Positions 1 through 6,733 of a stretch of 8,571 nucleotides of DNA are shown here, piece after piece (the first letter of the stretch is position 1; each line of letters starts with the position of its first letter). Source of the DNA: a bacterium. GTDB lineage: Bacteria; SZUA-79; Acidulodesulfobacterales; Acidulodesulfobacteraceae. The translations under genes and the position numbers were made by a program. The notes beneath the pieces were generated by a model, which ran no database searches, was not told where the DNA came from, and saw only the letters and a program-made list of their open reading frames with translations. The stretch spans positions 1 through 8,571 of the forward strand of contig JAJZLA010000048.1 of the NCBI GenBank assembly GCA_021803845.1. The letters run 5' to 3'.

Positions 1-2
1 AA

Positions 3-206
3 AATATTTCCGAGCTTTTAATAGAAACCGAAGGAAATAAAGAACTTCATAACCTTATTATGCAGTTTTCCGACAAGAAATCGCTTTCCATAAGAGATAT
101 GGCAGAGAGCATAAAAAGCGGTAAAGGCAGGTTGTCGAAATCGGAAGCTATTATTTTAATGCTATGGGCGATAAAATCAAAATTAGTCAAACTCGAAGGG
201 CTGTAA
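3..206 (+). CDS. C-terminal end of an unidentified protein (5' end outside window)
   Basis: An open frame runs from the window edge to TAA at 204-206 and encodes the last 67 residues of a protein whose start is not included. The visible part is mostly charged and helical. It ends in a compact segment (SLSIRDMAESI, then LSKSEAIILMLWAIKSKLVKL) that resembles a small helix-turn-helix or winged-helix-like fold. That structural impression is inference; no family is recognised. The stop lies 6 bases before the ATG of the GT9 gene, so the two are probably co-transcribed. Codon use matches the following genes (mixed GAC/GAT, frequent TTA and ATA). No function is proposed. Confidence 0.6.
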   Translation, partial: NISELLIETEGNKELHNLIMQFSDKKSLSIRDMAESIKSGKGRLSKSEAIILMLWAIKSKLVKLEGL

Positions 207-212
207 TAAGCG

Positions 213-1925
213 ATGAAAAATATAATCATACTGAATCTTACCCGCATGGGCGACCTTATACAGTCCACCGCTCTTTTCAAAAAAATTAAACTAATCTATC
301 CCGAAAGCCGAGTTAAACTTATAATTTCTAAAGACTTTGCGGAAATTGCCCCTTTTCTTCCGTATGTCGATGAGATTAAACCTATAGACGTTACCGGACT
401 ATCCGAACTTTTAAAAGCAAACAATTTCGACTTAACTATAGATGTTTTAAAAGCTTTAGACGCCATGTTCGACGGTATCTTGCAAGTAAATTACGACCTT
501 GCGGTAAACCTTTCCCACGACGAATTTAGCGTTTATTTCCTTTATATTTTAAATTCGTTAAAAAATATAGGTATATCGGTAAACCGCGAAGGAATTATAA
601 TATCTAACGACGAAATGATAGCTTATATATTTTCTGCAGTTAAAAACAGAAAAGTAAGCGTTTTAAATCTCGTCGATCTATACGAAAGAACTATCAGGAC
701 GAATAAAACCCAATATAAACAACACGTCAATAAAATTTTTTTAGACGCAAAAAAAAATAATGAAGAACATGATGGAAATAAGGAGTTTGAAGTTTTAAAA
801 AAATACGGAATAGAAGAAAACGATACCGTTATTTCTTTTGCTATAGGGGCGTCGACTGAGCTAAAAAAATGGCGTTACGACTATTTTGCAGAACTGGCTA
901 AGATGCTTTTAAACGGTGATACTAAAACTAAAGTTCTTTTACTTGGAGCAAACTACGACGTTAAAGCAGGCGGTTTTATAGAAAGCATGGTCGCAAACGA
1001 TAGGCTTATCAATCTTACCGGTAAAACCTCCGTTTCCAACCTTGTTTACGTCGTTCAGCGCTCAAATCTTCTGATAACCCACGATACAGGAACAATGCAT
1101 ATAGGAGTTGCCGTAGGAACTAAATTAATCGTTATTTATACCGGAAACGTCGGTTTTTTAGAAACGGGACCATATGCCGAAAACCGTTTGCTCGTAATTC
1201 CCGATATTGGATGTTTTCCATGCGATTTTAATTTAAAATGTTTAAATCCGGTTTGCCAGGGATTAATTAAACCTGAATATATTTATGATATGTCTTTGAT
1301 GGTTCTCGAAAAAGAAAACGACTATGCCCAAAAACTGTGCGATTATAAGAATAGCGGCATTATTCCTTATCTGTCCCGTTTTGATTCTAAAAAATTTATC
1401 GATTATCTGCCGGCGGTAAAAATTAAGTTAAATTTTAAAGATTTAAAACTTAAAATACTAAAATTATCTCTAGAACATTATTACGAAGGAGATTTTTGGA
1501 TCATAGACGAAAACGAAATAGAACTTTTTCTTGACTGTTTTGAGGGCATAGAATATAATCTTAGCTTAGATATAGAGGAAGAATTAAAGTCGGTTGAAAA
1601 TCTTATCTCTTTATGCAAAAGAGGTATGTCGGAGACTAAAAAAATGATAAATCTGGCTCTTAAAGACCCGTTTAATTCACAAAAAATAGAGGAATATACC
1701 GGCAATATAAAATCTATAGATTTTGAATTAAAATATATCTCTTCAGTTTACGACGACCTGTCTTTATTTAATCAGATTCACGTCATAAACCAGAACAGTT
1801 CCGCCAGCTACGATTTATTCGGTCTCGCCTTAGATTCTCTTAAAAATTATTCCATGTATAAGCTCCAATTAAATATATTTAAAAAGGTTTCGTTAATTTT
1901 TTTAGATAAAATCAAAAATTTATAA
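213..1925 (+). CDS. Glycosyltransferase family 9 (heptosyltransferase-like) with long C-terminal extension
   Basis: This is a GT-B fold glycosyltransferase of family 9, the family of ADP-heptose:LPS heptosyltransferases; such enzymes act at the cytoplasmic side of the inner membrane. The N-terminus (residues 3-26) carries the family signature ILNLTRMGDLIQSTALFKKI. The C-terminal nucleotide-sugar domain shows GAST (212-215) followed by KKW, and the characteristic HDTGTMHIGVAVGT at 290-303. Residues 334-348 hold a four-cysteine cluster, C-x2-C-x5-C-x4-C, similar to cysteine-rich segments seen in many GT9 proteins. At 570 residues it is much longer than the usual roughly 350. The extra part, about 360-570, is predicted by eye to be largely helical and is not recognised. 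The start at 213 places the signature at the extreme N-terminus, as expected; a GAAGG at 196-200 could serve as a distant ribosome site. Donor and acceptor cannot be told from sequence: heptose is only the family default, and flagellin or O-chain glycosylation is also possible. Confidence 0.88.
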   Translation: MKNIIILNLTRMGDLIQSTALFKKIKLIYPESRVKLIISKDFAEIAPFLPYVDEIKPIDVTGLSELLKANNFDLTIDVLKALDAMFDGILQVNYDLAVNLSHDEFSVYFLYILNSLKNIGISVNREGIIISNDEMIAYIFSAVKNRKVSVLNLVDLYERTIRTNKTQYKQHVNKIFLDAKKNNEEHDGNKEFEVLKKYGIEENDTVISFAIGASTELKKWRYDYFAELAKMLLNGDTKTKVLLLGANYDVKAGGFIESMVANDRLINLTGKTSVSNLVYVVQRSNLLITHDTGTMHIGVAVGTKLIVIYTGNVGFLETGPYAENRLLVIPDIGCFPCDFNLKCLNPVCQGLIKPEYIYDMSLMVLEKENDYAQKLCDYKNSGIIPYLSRFDSKKFIDYLPAVKIKLNFKDLKLKILKLSLEHYYEGDFWIIDENEIELFLDCFEGIEYNLSLDIEEELKSVENLISLCKRGMSETKKMINLALKDPFNSQKIEEYTGNIKSIDFELKYISSVYDDLSLFNQIHVINQNSSASYDLFGLALDSLKNYSMYKLQLNIFKKVSLIFLDKIKNL

Positions 1926-1963
1926 ATATTATTTAACCATATTACGATAACGGAGGAATTAGC

Positions 1964-2605
1964 ATGAAACTATATATCGACGGGAATTTAACTGATTCCG
2001 TTTTAAGCGCCGGCAGTATGTACGACATTTTATACGGCAGTAACGTAAAAAGTTTTATTTCTGGAGGCAGAGTAATAAAAAGCATAGCGATAAACGGAAC
2101 TCAATACGACGATTTAATGCTGGACGCCGACAAATCAAAGGCCTTTAAACTTGGAGACGCCGACGAAATTAAAATAACTACGATGAATCAGCTTGAACTT
2201 TTAAACGGTTCGTTAAACGCCGCTATAACATTTTTAAAAGAATTCAAAGACGGAATAGTTAAAACAACCGATGAAATAAGATGGGGAAACAGTAATGCAG
2301 GATTTAAAAATTTTTCGGCATACCTAAGCGGACTTACTATGTTTATCCAGATTATGGAAAAAATATCCCAGTTTTTAAAAATTGATTATAACAGCCTTGT
2401 CTATGACGGCAAAAGCGTCCAGTCTTATTTTAACGACCTTGAAAAGATTCTTGCTTCCGTTCTTTCGACGCAGGTAGAACAGGATTACGTCCTTCTTGCC
2501 GACATAGTCGAGTTCGAACTTAAACCCAATATAGATATTTGGGAAAATATTTTGAAAGATATGAAAACTAAAATAAACGGCGCATCCAATTCAGAAGGCA
2601 AATGA
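1964..2605 (+). CDS. Protein of unknown function, beta-rich N-terminus and helical C-terminus
   Basis: This 213-residue protein is not assigned to a named family. Residues 1-75 look like a small beta-rich domain: a first strand KLYIDGNL, then VKSFISGGRVIKSIAINGTQYDD, then a closing strand DEIKITTM. The spacing is reminiscent of a beta-grasp fold. Residues 76-205 are predicted helical (LNAAITFLKEFKDGIVKTTDE and following), with no signal peptide or membrane segment. The layout resembles cytoplasmic adaptor or chaperone-like proteins, but that is inference. The start is well supported: GGAGG at 1952-1956 lies 7 bases before the ATG. The gene is 38 bases downstream of the GT9 gene, and its TGA overlaps the ATG of the sulfotransferase gene (ATGA at 2602-2605). 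This suggests translational coupling and a role in the same glycan pathway. Confidence 0.82.
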   Translation: MKLYIDGNLTDSVLSAGSMYDILYGSNVKSFISGGRVIKSIAINGTQYDDLMLDADKSKAFKLGDADEIKITTMNQLELLNGSLNAAITFLKEFKDGIVKTTDEIRWGNSNAGFKNFSAYLSGLTMFIQIMEKISQFLKIDYNSLVYDGKSVQSYFNDLEKILASVLSTQVEQDYVLLADIVEFELKPNIDIWENILKDMKTKINGASNSEGK

Positions 2606-3594
2606 CATTAAAAAAGAAAAGGATTATCGCGGTAATAGGAGTTCAGCGGAGCGGCACGAGTGCAATTACAAGGGGACTTCAAGTTTTAGGTGTCAATTTT
2701 GGGAGGTTTTACGGACAGGATATTGTCGGTCCTGATAACGAAAAAGGATATTTCGAGGATTTAGAAATAAGCCATTTAGACGTAAGCATGCTGAACTCTA
2801 TCGGCTATACTTGGGATAATCCTATTTTGCCGATATTCGACGACAATACGAAGCAGGTTTTATCGGCTTTTCATCCTATTGCCGCGAATATACTGCAAAG
2901 GAGACTTGAACCGACGGATTTATTCGGTTTTAAAGACCCTTTAATCGCGCGGCTTTTGCCTTTATGGAACGATATATTTAAAAACGAAGGGGCTGAAGTA
3001 TCTTATATAATAGCATGCCGCAATCCTTTAAGTACCGCAAAATCTATGCAGAAAAGGGACGGGTTCGACATAGTTAAGGGCTGCTATATATGGCTCGGCT
3101 ACATTACGGCTTCATTGATTTATTCGGCAGGTTATAACCGCATAGTCGTCGATTACGACGAGTTGATGAAAAACTCCGAAAAACAGCTTGGAAGAATAGC
3201 AGAGTGTTTAAATTTAAAGTTTTACGCAGAGAGTCCTGAATTCATAGAATATAAAGAATCTTTTTTGAGCGAATCCCTCAGGCATTCAAGTTTCGGGATA
3301 GATGACCTTGTTGCAAATGCCGACGTTCCGTCTAAAATTACCGAACTTTATATTTTACTTAAACGCATTGCAATGGATGAAATTTACTTGGAAAGTGTCG
3401 AAGCGGCGGCAAAAATTAATAAAATTTATTCATGGATGGAGGAACTTCGCTCTACGCTTTTATATATGCAGGCGCAATTCGACGCATTGCTTTATTTAAA
3501 AAAAGAACTTGACAAAAAAGACGCAAAAATTGCTGAATTAACGGAATCTTTAACATCTTGTAATTCGCGCCAAAGCGGAAACTTGGAAACATGA
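2602..3594 (+). CDS. PAPS-dependent sulfotransferase family protein
   Basis: The protein belongs to the P-loop sulfotransferases, which move a sulfuryl group from PAPS to a hydroxyl or amine of an acceptor such as a glycan. The 5'-phosphosulfate binding loop is at residues 13-31 (GVQRSGTSAITRGLQVLGV). The 3'-phosphate motif is CRNPLSTAKSM at 139-149. GFKDPLIARLLPLW at 109-122 and FLSESLRHSS at 221-230 match conserved stretches of bacterial sulfotransferases related to the Sulfotransfer_3-type families. The enzyme core ends near residue 235. The remaining part is helical and ends in a coiled-coil-like heptad stretch (LKKELDKKDAKIAELTESL, 299-317). Its start overlaps the previous stop, with AGAAGG at 2593-2598 as a closely spaced ribosome site, and its own stop overlaps the cysC start. 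The acceptor is unknown; the setting among glycosyltransferases points to a sugar. Confidence 0.87.
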   Translation: MTLKKKRIIAVIGVQRSGTSAITRGLQVLGVNFGRFYGQDIVGPDNEKGYFEDLEISHLDVSMLNSIGYTWDNPILPIFDDNTKQVLSAFHPIAANILQRRLEPTDLFGFKDPLIARLLPLWNDIFKNEGAEVSYIIACRNPLSTAKSMQKRDGFDIVKGCYIWLGYITASLIYSAGYNRIVVDYDELMKNSEKQLGRIAECLNLKFYAESPEFIEYKESFLSESLRHSSFGIDDLVANADVPSKITELYILLKRIAMDEIYLESVEAAAKINKIYSWMEELRSTLLYMQAQFDALLYLKKELDKKDAKIAELTESLTSCNSRQSGNLET

Positions 3595-4196
3595 AAGCAG
3601 AAAATCATTCAAACCCGTGCGTAGTCTGGCATGAACATAAAACAAAAAGGAGCGACAGGGAAAAACTTAAAAACCAGAAAGGGTGCGTTTTATGGCTTAC
3701 CGGGCTCAGCGGATGCGGAAAAAGCACCATTGCCAATTTACTTGAACAGAGTTTGAACGGAAAAGGCTACCATACATATCTTTTAGACGGCGACAACATA
3801 AGGCACGGACTCAGCAGGGGACTTGGGTTTTCCGAGGAAGACAGACTCGAAAATATAAAAAGAGTCGCCGAAGCCTCCAAACTTTTCGTAGATGCGGGGA
3901 TTATCGTTATAGCATCTTTTATTTCGCCTTTAAAGAAGCACAGGCAGACGGCAAAGGAGATAATAGGGTCCGGCGATTTCGTCGAAATTTTTATAGACAC
4001 GCCTTTCCACGAATGCCTTAAGAGAGATACCAAGGGCTGGTACAAAAGGGCGTTAAACGGAGAAATAGAAAGCTACACGGGCGTCGATTCTCCTTACGAA
4101 AAGCCTGAAAAGCCGGATGTACATATAAAGGCGGACGAATCGGCGGTCGAAGAAGCGGTTAAAGTAATTATAAACTTTCTTGAAAATAATTTATAA
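3591..4196 (+). CDS. cysC: Adenylylsulfate (APS) kinase
   Basis: CysC phosphorylates the 3'-hydroxyl of APS with ATP to give PAPS, the sulfuryl donor for sulfotransferases, in the cytoplasm. The 201-residue length is that of a complete stand-alone CysC. The P-loop is GLSGCGKS (38-45). The APS-binding DGDNIRHGL is at 66-74, followed by GLGFSEEDRLENIKR at 77-91. FISP at 110-113 contains the serine (112) corresponding to the phosphorylated serine of the family. DTKGWYKRALNGEIESYTG then DSPYEKPEKPDVHI (146-179) matches the family C-terminal lid and sugar/phosphate-binding region. The usual FISPYR/HR reads FISPLK here, a mild departure. No ATP sulfurylase or GTPase (cysD/cysN) domain is fused or adjacent, so it relies on APS made elsewhere. 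The ATGA overlap with the sulfotransferase stop strongly suggests dedicated PAPS supply rather than general sulfate assimilation. Confidence 0.95.
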   Translation: MKAENHSNPCVVWHEHKTKRSDREKLKNQKGCVLWLTGLSGCGKSTIANLLEQSLNGKGYHTYLLDGDNIRHGLSRGLGFSEEDRLENIKRVAEASKLFVDAGIIVIASFISPLKKHRQTAKEIIGSGDFVEIFIDTPFHECLKRDTKGWYKRALNGEIESYTGVDSPYEKPEKPDVHIKADESAVEEAVKVIINFLENNL

Positions 4197-4211
4197 AATT
4201 AATTTTTTAAA

Positions 4212-5381
4212 ATGGATTTTAATAGATTTAGTTTCGGCGTAAATATATACGGTTATATGCAGTCCGAAAAAGGGCTCGGAACGGCCGTGCGCTCGGATAT
4301 CTATTCGCTTAAATCGGTAAAAATTCCTTTTGCGTTAAATAATTCCGGAGATTCCGGTTCCGCAAACGTTAATGCCGAATTTAATTCTTTTTCTAATGAA
4401 AATCCTTATTTATTTAATTTAATTCATATTAATCCTAACACGATAAACAAATTGGAAAACGATTCCAATATTTATTTTCATGAATACATCGCAAAATATA
4501 CAAATTATTTAAACGGACATTACAATATAGGCTGCTGGATCTGGGAGTTAGATACAATTCCCAAATACTGGATTGAGTTATCGAAATATGTTGACGAAAT
4601 ATGGACGCCTTCCCACTTTTCCATGCAGGCTCTATCTAAATCGTTAAGCATACCCGTTGCAAAAATGCCTCTTTCTATCGCGATTACCGAAAATTCTTTC
4701 AATAAAGTAATAAAAAAAATAGACTTAAAAATCTCCGACGATATCTTTCTCTTTTTATTTATATTCGACGCCGGCAGTTTTATCGAACGAAAAAATCCGT
4801 TTGCGTTGATAGATGCTTTTAAAAAGGCATTCAAACCGGATGAGAAAGTAATGTTATTCATTAAATCTTCCCGTTCAAACTTTAACAGGGCAAAGTTTTA
4901 TGAAATGTTAAATGCAATTAAAGGCTATAATATTACCGTTTCGGATTCAGTTTTGACGCGTGACGAGATTTATTCACTTATCTATGCCTGCGACTCCTAC
5001 GTTTCCCTTCACAGGTCGGAAGGTTTCGGACTGACTATGGCTGAAGCTATGGCTCTCGGCAAACCGGTAATAGCTACCGGATATTCCGGCAATATGGACT
5101 TTATGAATATGGATAACAGTTATCCCGTCAATTATCGTTTAGTTGAATTAGACAGAGATTACGGTCCTTACCAAAAAGGTAATTATTGGGCAGAACCGGA
5201 TATAAACCATGCGGCGGAATTAATGCGGGAGGTGTTTGAAAAGAGAGAAGAATCCGCATCTGTCGGCGCAAAAGGAAAATATTATATTAAAAAATATTTC
5301 AGTCCGGAGGCGGTCGGTAAAATATATAAAGCGAGGCTGAATAATATTATAAACGATTACGAAAATAAAATATGTATGTAG
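4212..5381 (+). CDS. Glycosyltransferase family 4-type (GT-B) enzyme
   Basis: A 389-residue GT-B glycosyltransferase of the GT4/Glyco_transf_1 type, likely adding a sugar from a nucleotide donor to a growing glycan in the cytoplasm. The N-terminal domain opens with FGVNIYGYMQSEKGLGTAVR (8-27), where the glycine-rich loop is expected to contact acceptor or donor. IGCWIWELDTIPKYW (106-120) and DEIWTPSHF (128-136) are typical of this subgroup. The C-terminal domain begins around FLFIFDAGSFIERKNPFALI (181-200). It contains the E-x7-E donor-binding motif at E270 and E278 in EGFGLTMAEAMALGKPVIAT. The gene starts 15 bases after cysC; the gap is almost pure A/T with no clear Shine-Dalgarno site, so expression may depend on coupling. 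A second, truncated relative of its N-terminus lies at 6415-6567. Donor sugar and linkage cannot be deduced. Confidence 0.9.
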   Translation: MDFNRFSFGVNIYGYMQSEKGLGTAVRSDIYSLKSVKIPFALNNSGDSGSANVNAEFNSFSNENPYLFNLIHINPNTINKLENDSNIYFHEYIAKYTNYLNGHYNIGCWIWELDTIPKYWIELSKYVDEIWTPSHFSMQALSKSLSIPVAKMPLSIAITENSFNKVIKKIDLKISDDIFLFLFIFDAGSFIERKNPFALIDAFKKAFKPDEKVMLFIKSSRSNFNRAKFYEMLNAIKGYNITVSDSVLTRDEIYSLIYACDSYVSLHRSEGFGLTMAEAMALGKPVIATGYSGNMDFMNMDNSYPVNYRLVELDRDYGPYQKGNYWAEPDINHAAELMREVFEKREESASVGAKGKYYIKKYFSPEAVGKIYKARLNNIINDYENKICM

Positions 5382-5385
5382 AGAA

Positions 5386-5469
5386 ATGAGTAAAAACAAA
5401 TTAGATAACTTTATAAAGCTAAATTTACATTCGCCCCTTAAAACGCCAGTGCTGTACATAGTTTTTTAA
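5386..5469 (+). pseudogene. 5' part of the HlpA-like glycosyltransferase gene, separated by a +1 frameshift
   Basis: ATG at 5386, 4 bases after the GT4 stop, opens a 27-codon frame ending at TAA 5467-5469. Its last residues, KTPVLYIVF, are the first beta strand expected at the N-terminus of HlpA-like GT-A enzymes. If one T of the six-T run 5462-5467 is skipped, reading continues as KRLD and then straight into the 5480 frame (MVMQSFEAIRKAKPP). Restored, the gene would encode 343 residues. The break therefore separates two parts of one gene. It may be a true mutation, a sequencing or assembly error in the T run, or recoding. Confidence 0.75.
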
Positions 5470-5473
5470 AAGG
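5468..5473 (+). promoter_or_regulatory. Possible reinitiation ribosome-binding site
   Basis: AAAAGG lies 6 bases before the ATG at 5480 and overlaps the TAA (5467-5469) that ends the upstream fragment. Ribosomes stopping there could in principle restart at 5480 and make the 312-residue C-terminal part. The match to the Shine-Dalgarno consensus is only partial, and the sequence also codes for K-R in the restored gene, so it may be coincidence. Confidence 0.3.
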
Positions 5474-5479
5474 CTCGAT

Positions 5480-6418
5480 ATGGTTATGCAGTCTTTTGAA
5501 GCCATCCGCAAAGCCAAGCCGCCTAAATTATATATCGCTTCCGACGGACCAAGGAAAAACAACGCAGAAGAAGCGGAAAAAGTGAATTCGGTCAGAAAAT
5601 ACATAATGGATAACATAGACTGGGAATGTACCGTCAAAACGCGTTTCAAGGAAATTAACGCCGGTTGCAATATAAACGTTACTTCCGCCATAAAATGGTT
5701 TTTCGATAACGAGGAGTCCGGCATAATAATAGAGGACGATATATTGCCGAATTTGAGCTTCTTTTATTTTTGCGAAGAATTATTAAATTATTATAAAGAC
5801 GATGAAAGGATTATGTTTATAAGCGGGATGGGCGATAAAGGGGGCGACGGCGACGAGGAAAACATAGAAATAACTGGGAATTATCATTTTATAAAATCTT
5901 TTAACGTATGGGGATGGGCAAGCTGGAGAAGGGTTTGGAACAAATTTGATTTAAACTGTAAACATCTGGATTATTTTTTAAAAGAAAATATTGCGTTTAA
6001 TGTAATACATAACATCGAATCTTTAAAGCGTTTTTTAAGGATGTTTAAAATACTTTATAGTTCAAGATTAAATAAAGATTTTAACAGCGTATCGTGGGAT
6101 TTTTCCGTATGCTATATGATGTTCATCAACAACGGATTAAGCATCCTGCCTAATTTTAATCTTGTTTCTAATATAGGCCACGGCCATATTGAAGGAACCT
6201 ACTCCCAAAACGAACAATATTTTATTGAAGAAAGGCGCGAGATATCCGAAATAATTCATCCTAAATTTATTTTTCCCGAAGACGATTATAATATAGACGT
6301 AAGTTTGTTAACGGCGGAATTGGAAAACAGCAGATTGACGATTAAGCAGTTGCAGGACGCATTAGACAAACTACTTGAAGCTTATGCCTTAAAAGGAGGA
6401 AAAGACGGAACAATATGA
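5480..6418 (+). CDS. HlpA-like GT-A glycosyltransferase, main part of a frameshifted gene
   Basis: The 312-residue frame matches nucleotide-diphospho-sugar transferases often annotated as hemolytic protein HlpA-like, a GT-A group resembling GNT-I type enzymes. Residues 7-24 (EAIRKAKPPKLYIASDGP) form the second strand region. GIIIEDDILPNLSFF (81-95) carries the EDD metal/nucleotide-binding triad at 85-87, and VWGWASWRRVW at 143-153 is the subgroup hallmark near the acceptor side. From about residue 270, LTAELENSRLTIKQLQDALDKL forms a short coiled-coil-like tail. The ATG at 5480 is probably not the native start: the first strand of the fold is missing here but is encoded at 5386-5466 in another frame. 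Without it the donor-binding fold would be incomplete, so activity is doubtful unless the shift is an error or is bypassed. The stop overlaps the ATG of the next fragment (6415-6418). Confidence 0.8.
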   Translation: MVMQSFEAIRKAKPPKLYIASDGPRKNNAEEAEKVNSVRKYIMDNIDWECTVKTRFKEINAGCNINVTSAIKWFFDNEESGIIIEDDILPNLSFFYFCEELLNYYKDDERIMFISGMGDKGGDGDEENIEITGNYHFIKSFNVWGWASWRRVWNKFDLNCKHLDYFLKENIAFNVIHNIESLKRFLRMFKILYSSRLNKDFNSVSWDFSVCYMMFINNGLSILPNFNLVSNIGHGHIEGTYSQNEQYFIEERREISEIIHPKFIFPEDDYNIDVSLLTAELENSRLTIKQLQDALDKLLEAYALKGGKDGTI

Positions 6419-6567
6419 AGCATAATTTAAATACGGATAAATTTCCTTTAGGAGTAAACGTATCGGGGCTTATTCAGTCGGAAAAAGTGCTCGGGTCGGC
6501 GGTAAGGTCGGACATAGAAGCGCTTAAAATGGCTCGTATCCTCATATGTCTTGAGATAATAGAGTAG
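6415..6567 (+). pseudogene. Truncated N-terminal stump of a second GT4-type glycosyltransferase
   Basis: A 50-codon frame starts with an ATG overlapping the previous TGA and is preceded by AAGGAGGA at 6393-6400, so it was probably once a translated operon gene. Residues 10-38 (FPLGVNVSGLIQSEKVLGSA then VRSDIEALK) align without gaps to residues 6-34 of the GT4 enzyme at 4212, with 19 of 29 identical. After residue 38 the similarity stops abruptly and 12 unrelated codons lead to TAG at 6565-6567. No continuation of a GT4 protein was found downstream in any frame I examined. The glycine expected before LG (GLG) is valine here. The DNA of the two copies differs at most third positions, so this is an old paralogue rather than a recent duplicate. 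It is read as the 5' remnant of a gene cut by a rearrangement near 6528. Confidence 0.75.
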
Positions 6568-6594
6568 TTTTTTTTGACAACAGGAAGATGTTTA

Positions 6595-6641
6595 AAATTG
6601 ATTAATAAATTATTAGCTTATGATATAATGTTAATCAATTT
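6595..6641 (+). repeat. Imperfect inverted repeat overlapping a candidate promoter
   Basis: AAATTGATTAA (6595-6605) is the exact reverse complement of TTAATCAATTT (6631-6641). Inside, ATTAT (6609-6613) pairs with ATAAT (6625-6629) after a small asymmetric interruption, leaving an 11-base loop. All arms are AT-rich, so some self-complementarity is expected by chance, but an 11-base perfect arm pair is more than usual. It could be a regulator's operator, a hairpin in the leader or upstream region, or a scar of a mobile element. Confidence 0.5.
6598..6629 (+). promoter_or_regulatory. Candidate extended -10 promoter for the GT2 gene
   Basis: TGATATAAT at 6621-6629 is a perfect extended -10 element (TGn followed by TATAAT). 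A weak -35-like TTGATT lies at 6598-6603 with an overlong 20-base spacer, which an extended -10 promoter can tolerate. Transcription would begin about 6636, leaving a leader of about 100 bases before 6734. It sits in the only sizeable gap of the window and just where codon use changes, so an independent promoter for the downstream gene makes sense. It is a motif match only. Confidence 0.45.
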
Positions 6642-6733
6642 ATCTATATACAATGAGATAAAATCAAGAATATAGATTGGTACGCTATAACTAATATTTA
6701 AGATGAATTTTACAGAACAATAATGAATTATAA

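Noticed and set aside
3302..3499. 65-codon + strand frame inside the sulfotransferase gene
   Set aside because: It is out of frame within a well-supported gene and has no motif or ribosome site.
3767..4045. Minus-strand open frame of 92 codons inside cysC
   Set aside because: It lies fully opposite a gene with clear catalytic motifs, has no recognisable motif of its own and no ribosome site.
4195..4206. 12-base perfect palindrome AAAATTAATTTT between cysC and the GT4 gene
   Set aside because: It is made only of A and T in a 15-base operon gap and is likely chance; there is no terminator or operator context.
5425..5724. Minus-strand open frame of 99 codons over the frameshift region
   Set aside because: The opposite strand encodes recognisable glycosyltransferase sequence on both sides of the shift, so this frame is a shadow.
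6541..6575. Possible terminator: weak hairpin ATCCTCA/TGAGAT followed by eight Ts
   Set aside because: The stem is about six pairs with a bulge and lies roughly 19 bases from the T run (6568-6575), too weak and too distant for an intrinsic terminator.
6574..6579. TTGACA, a perfect -35 hexamer
   Set aside because: No good -10 lies 16-18 bases downstream (the sequence there is ATTGAT), and the extended -10 at 6621-6629 is too far away to pair with it.
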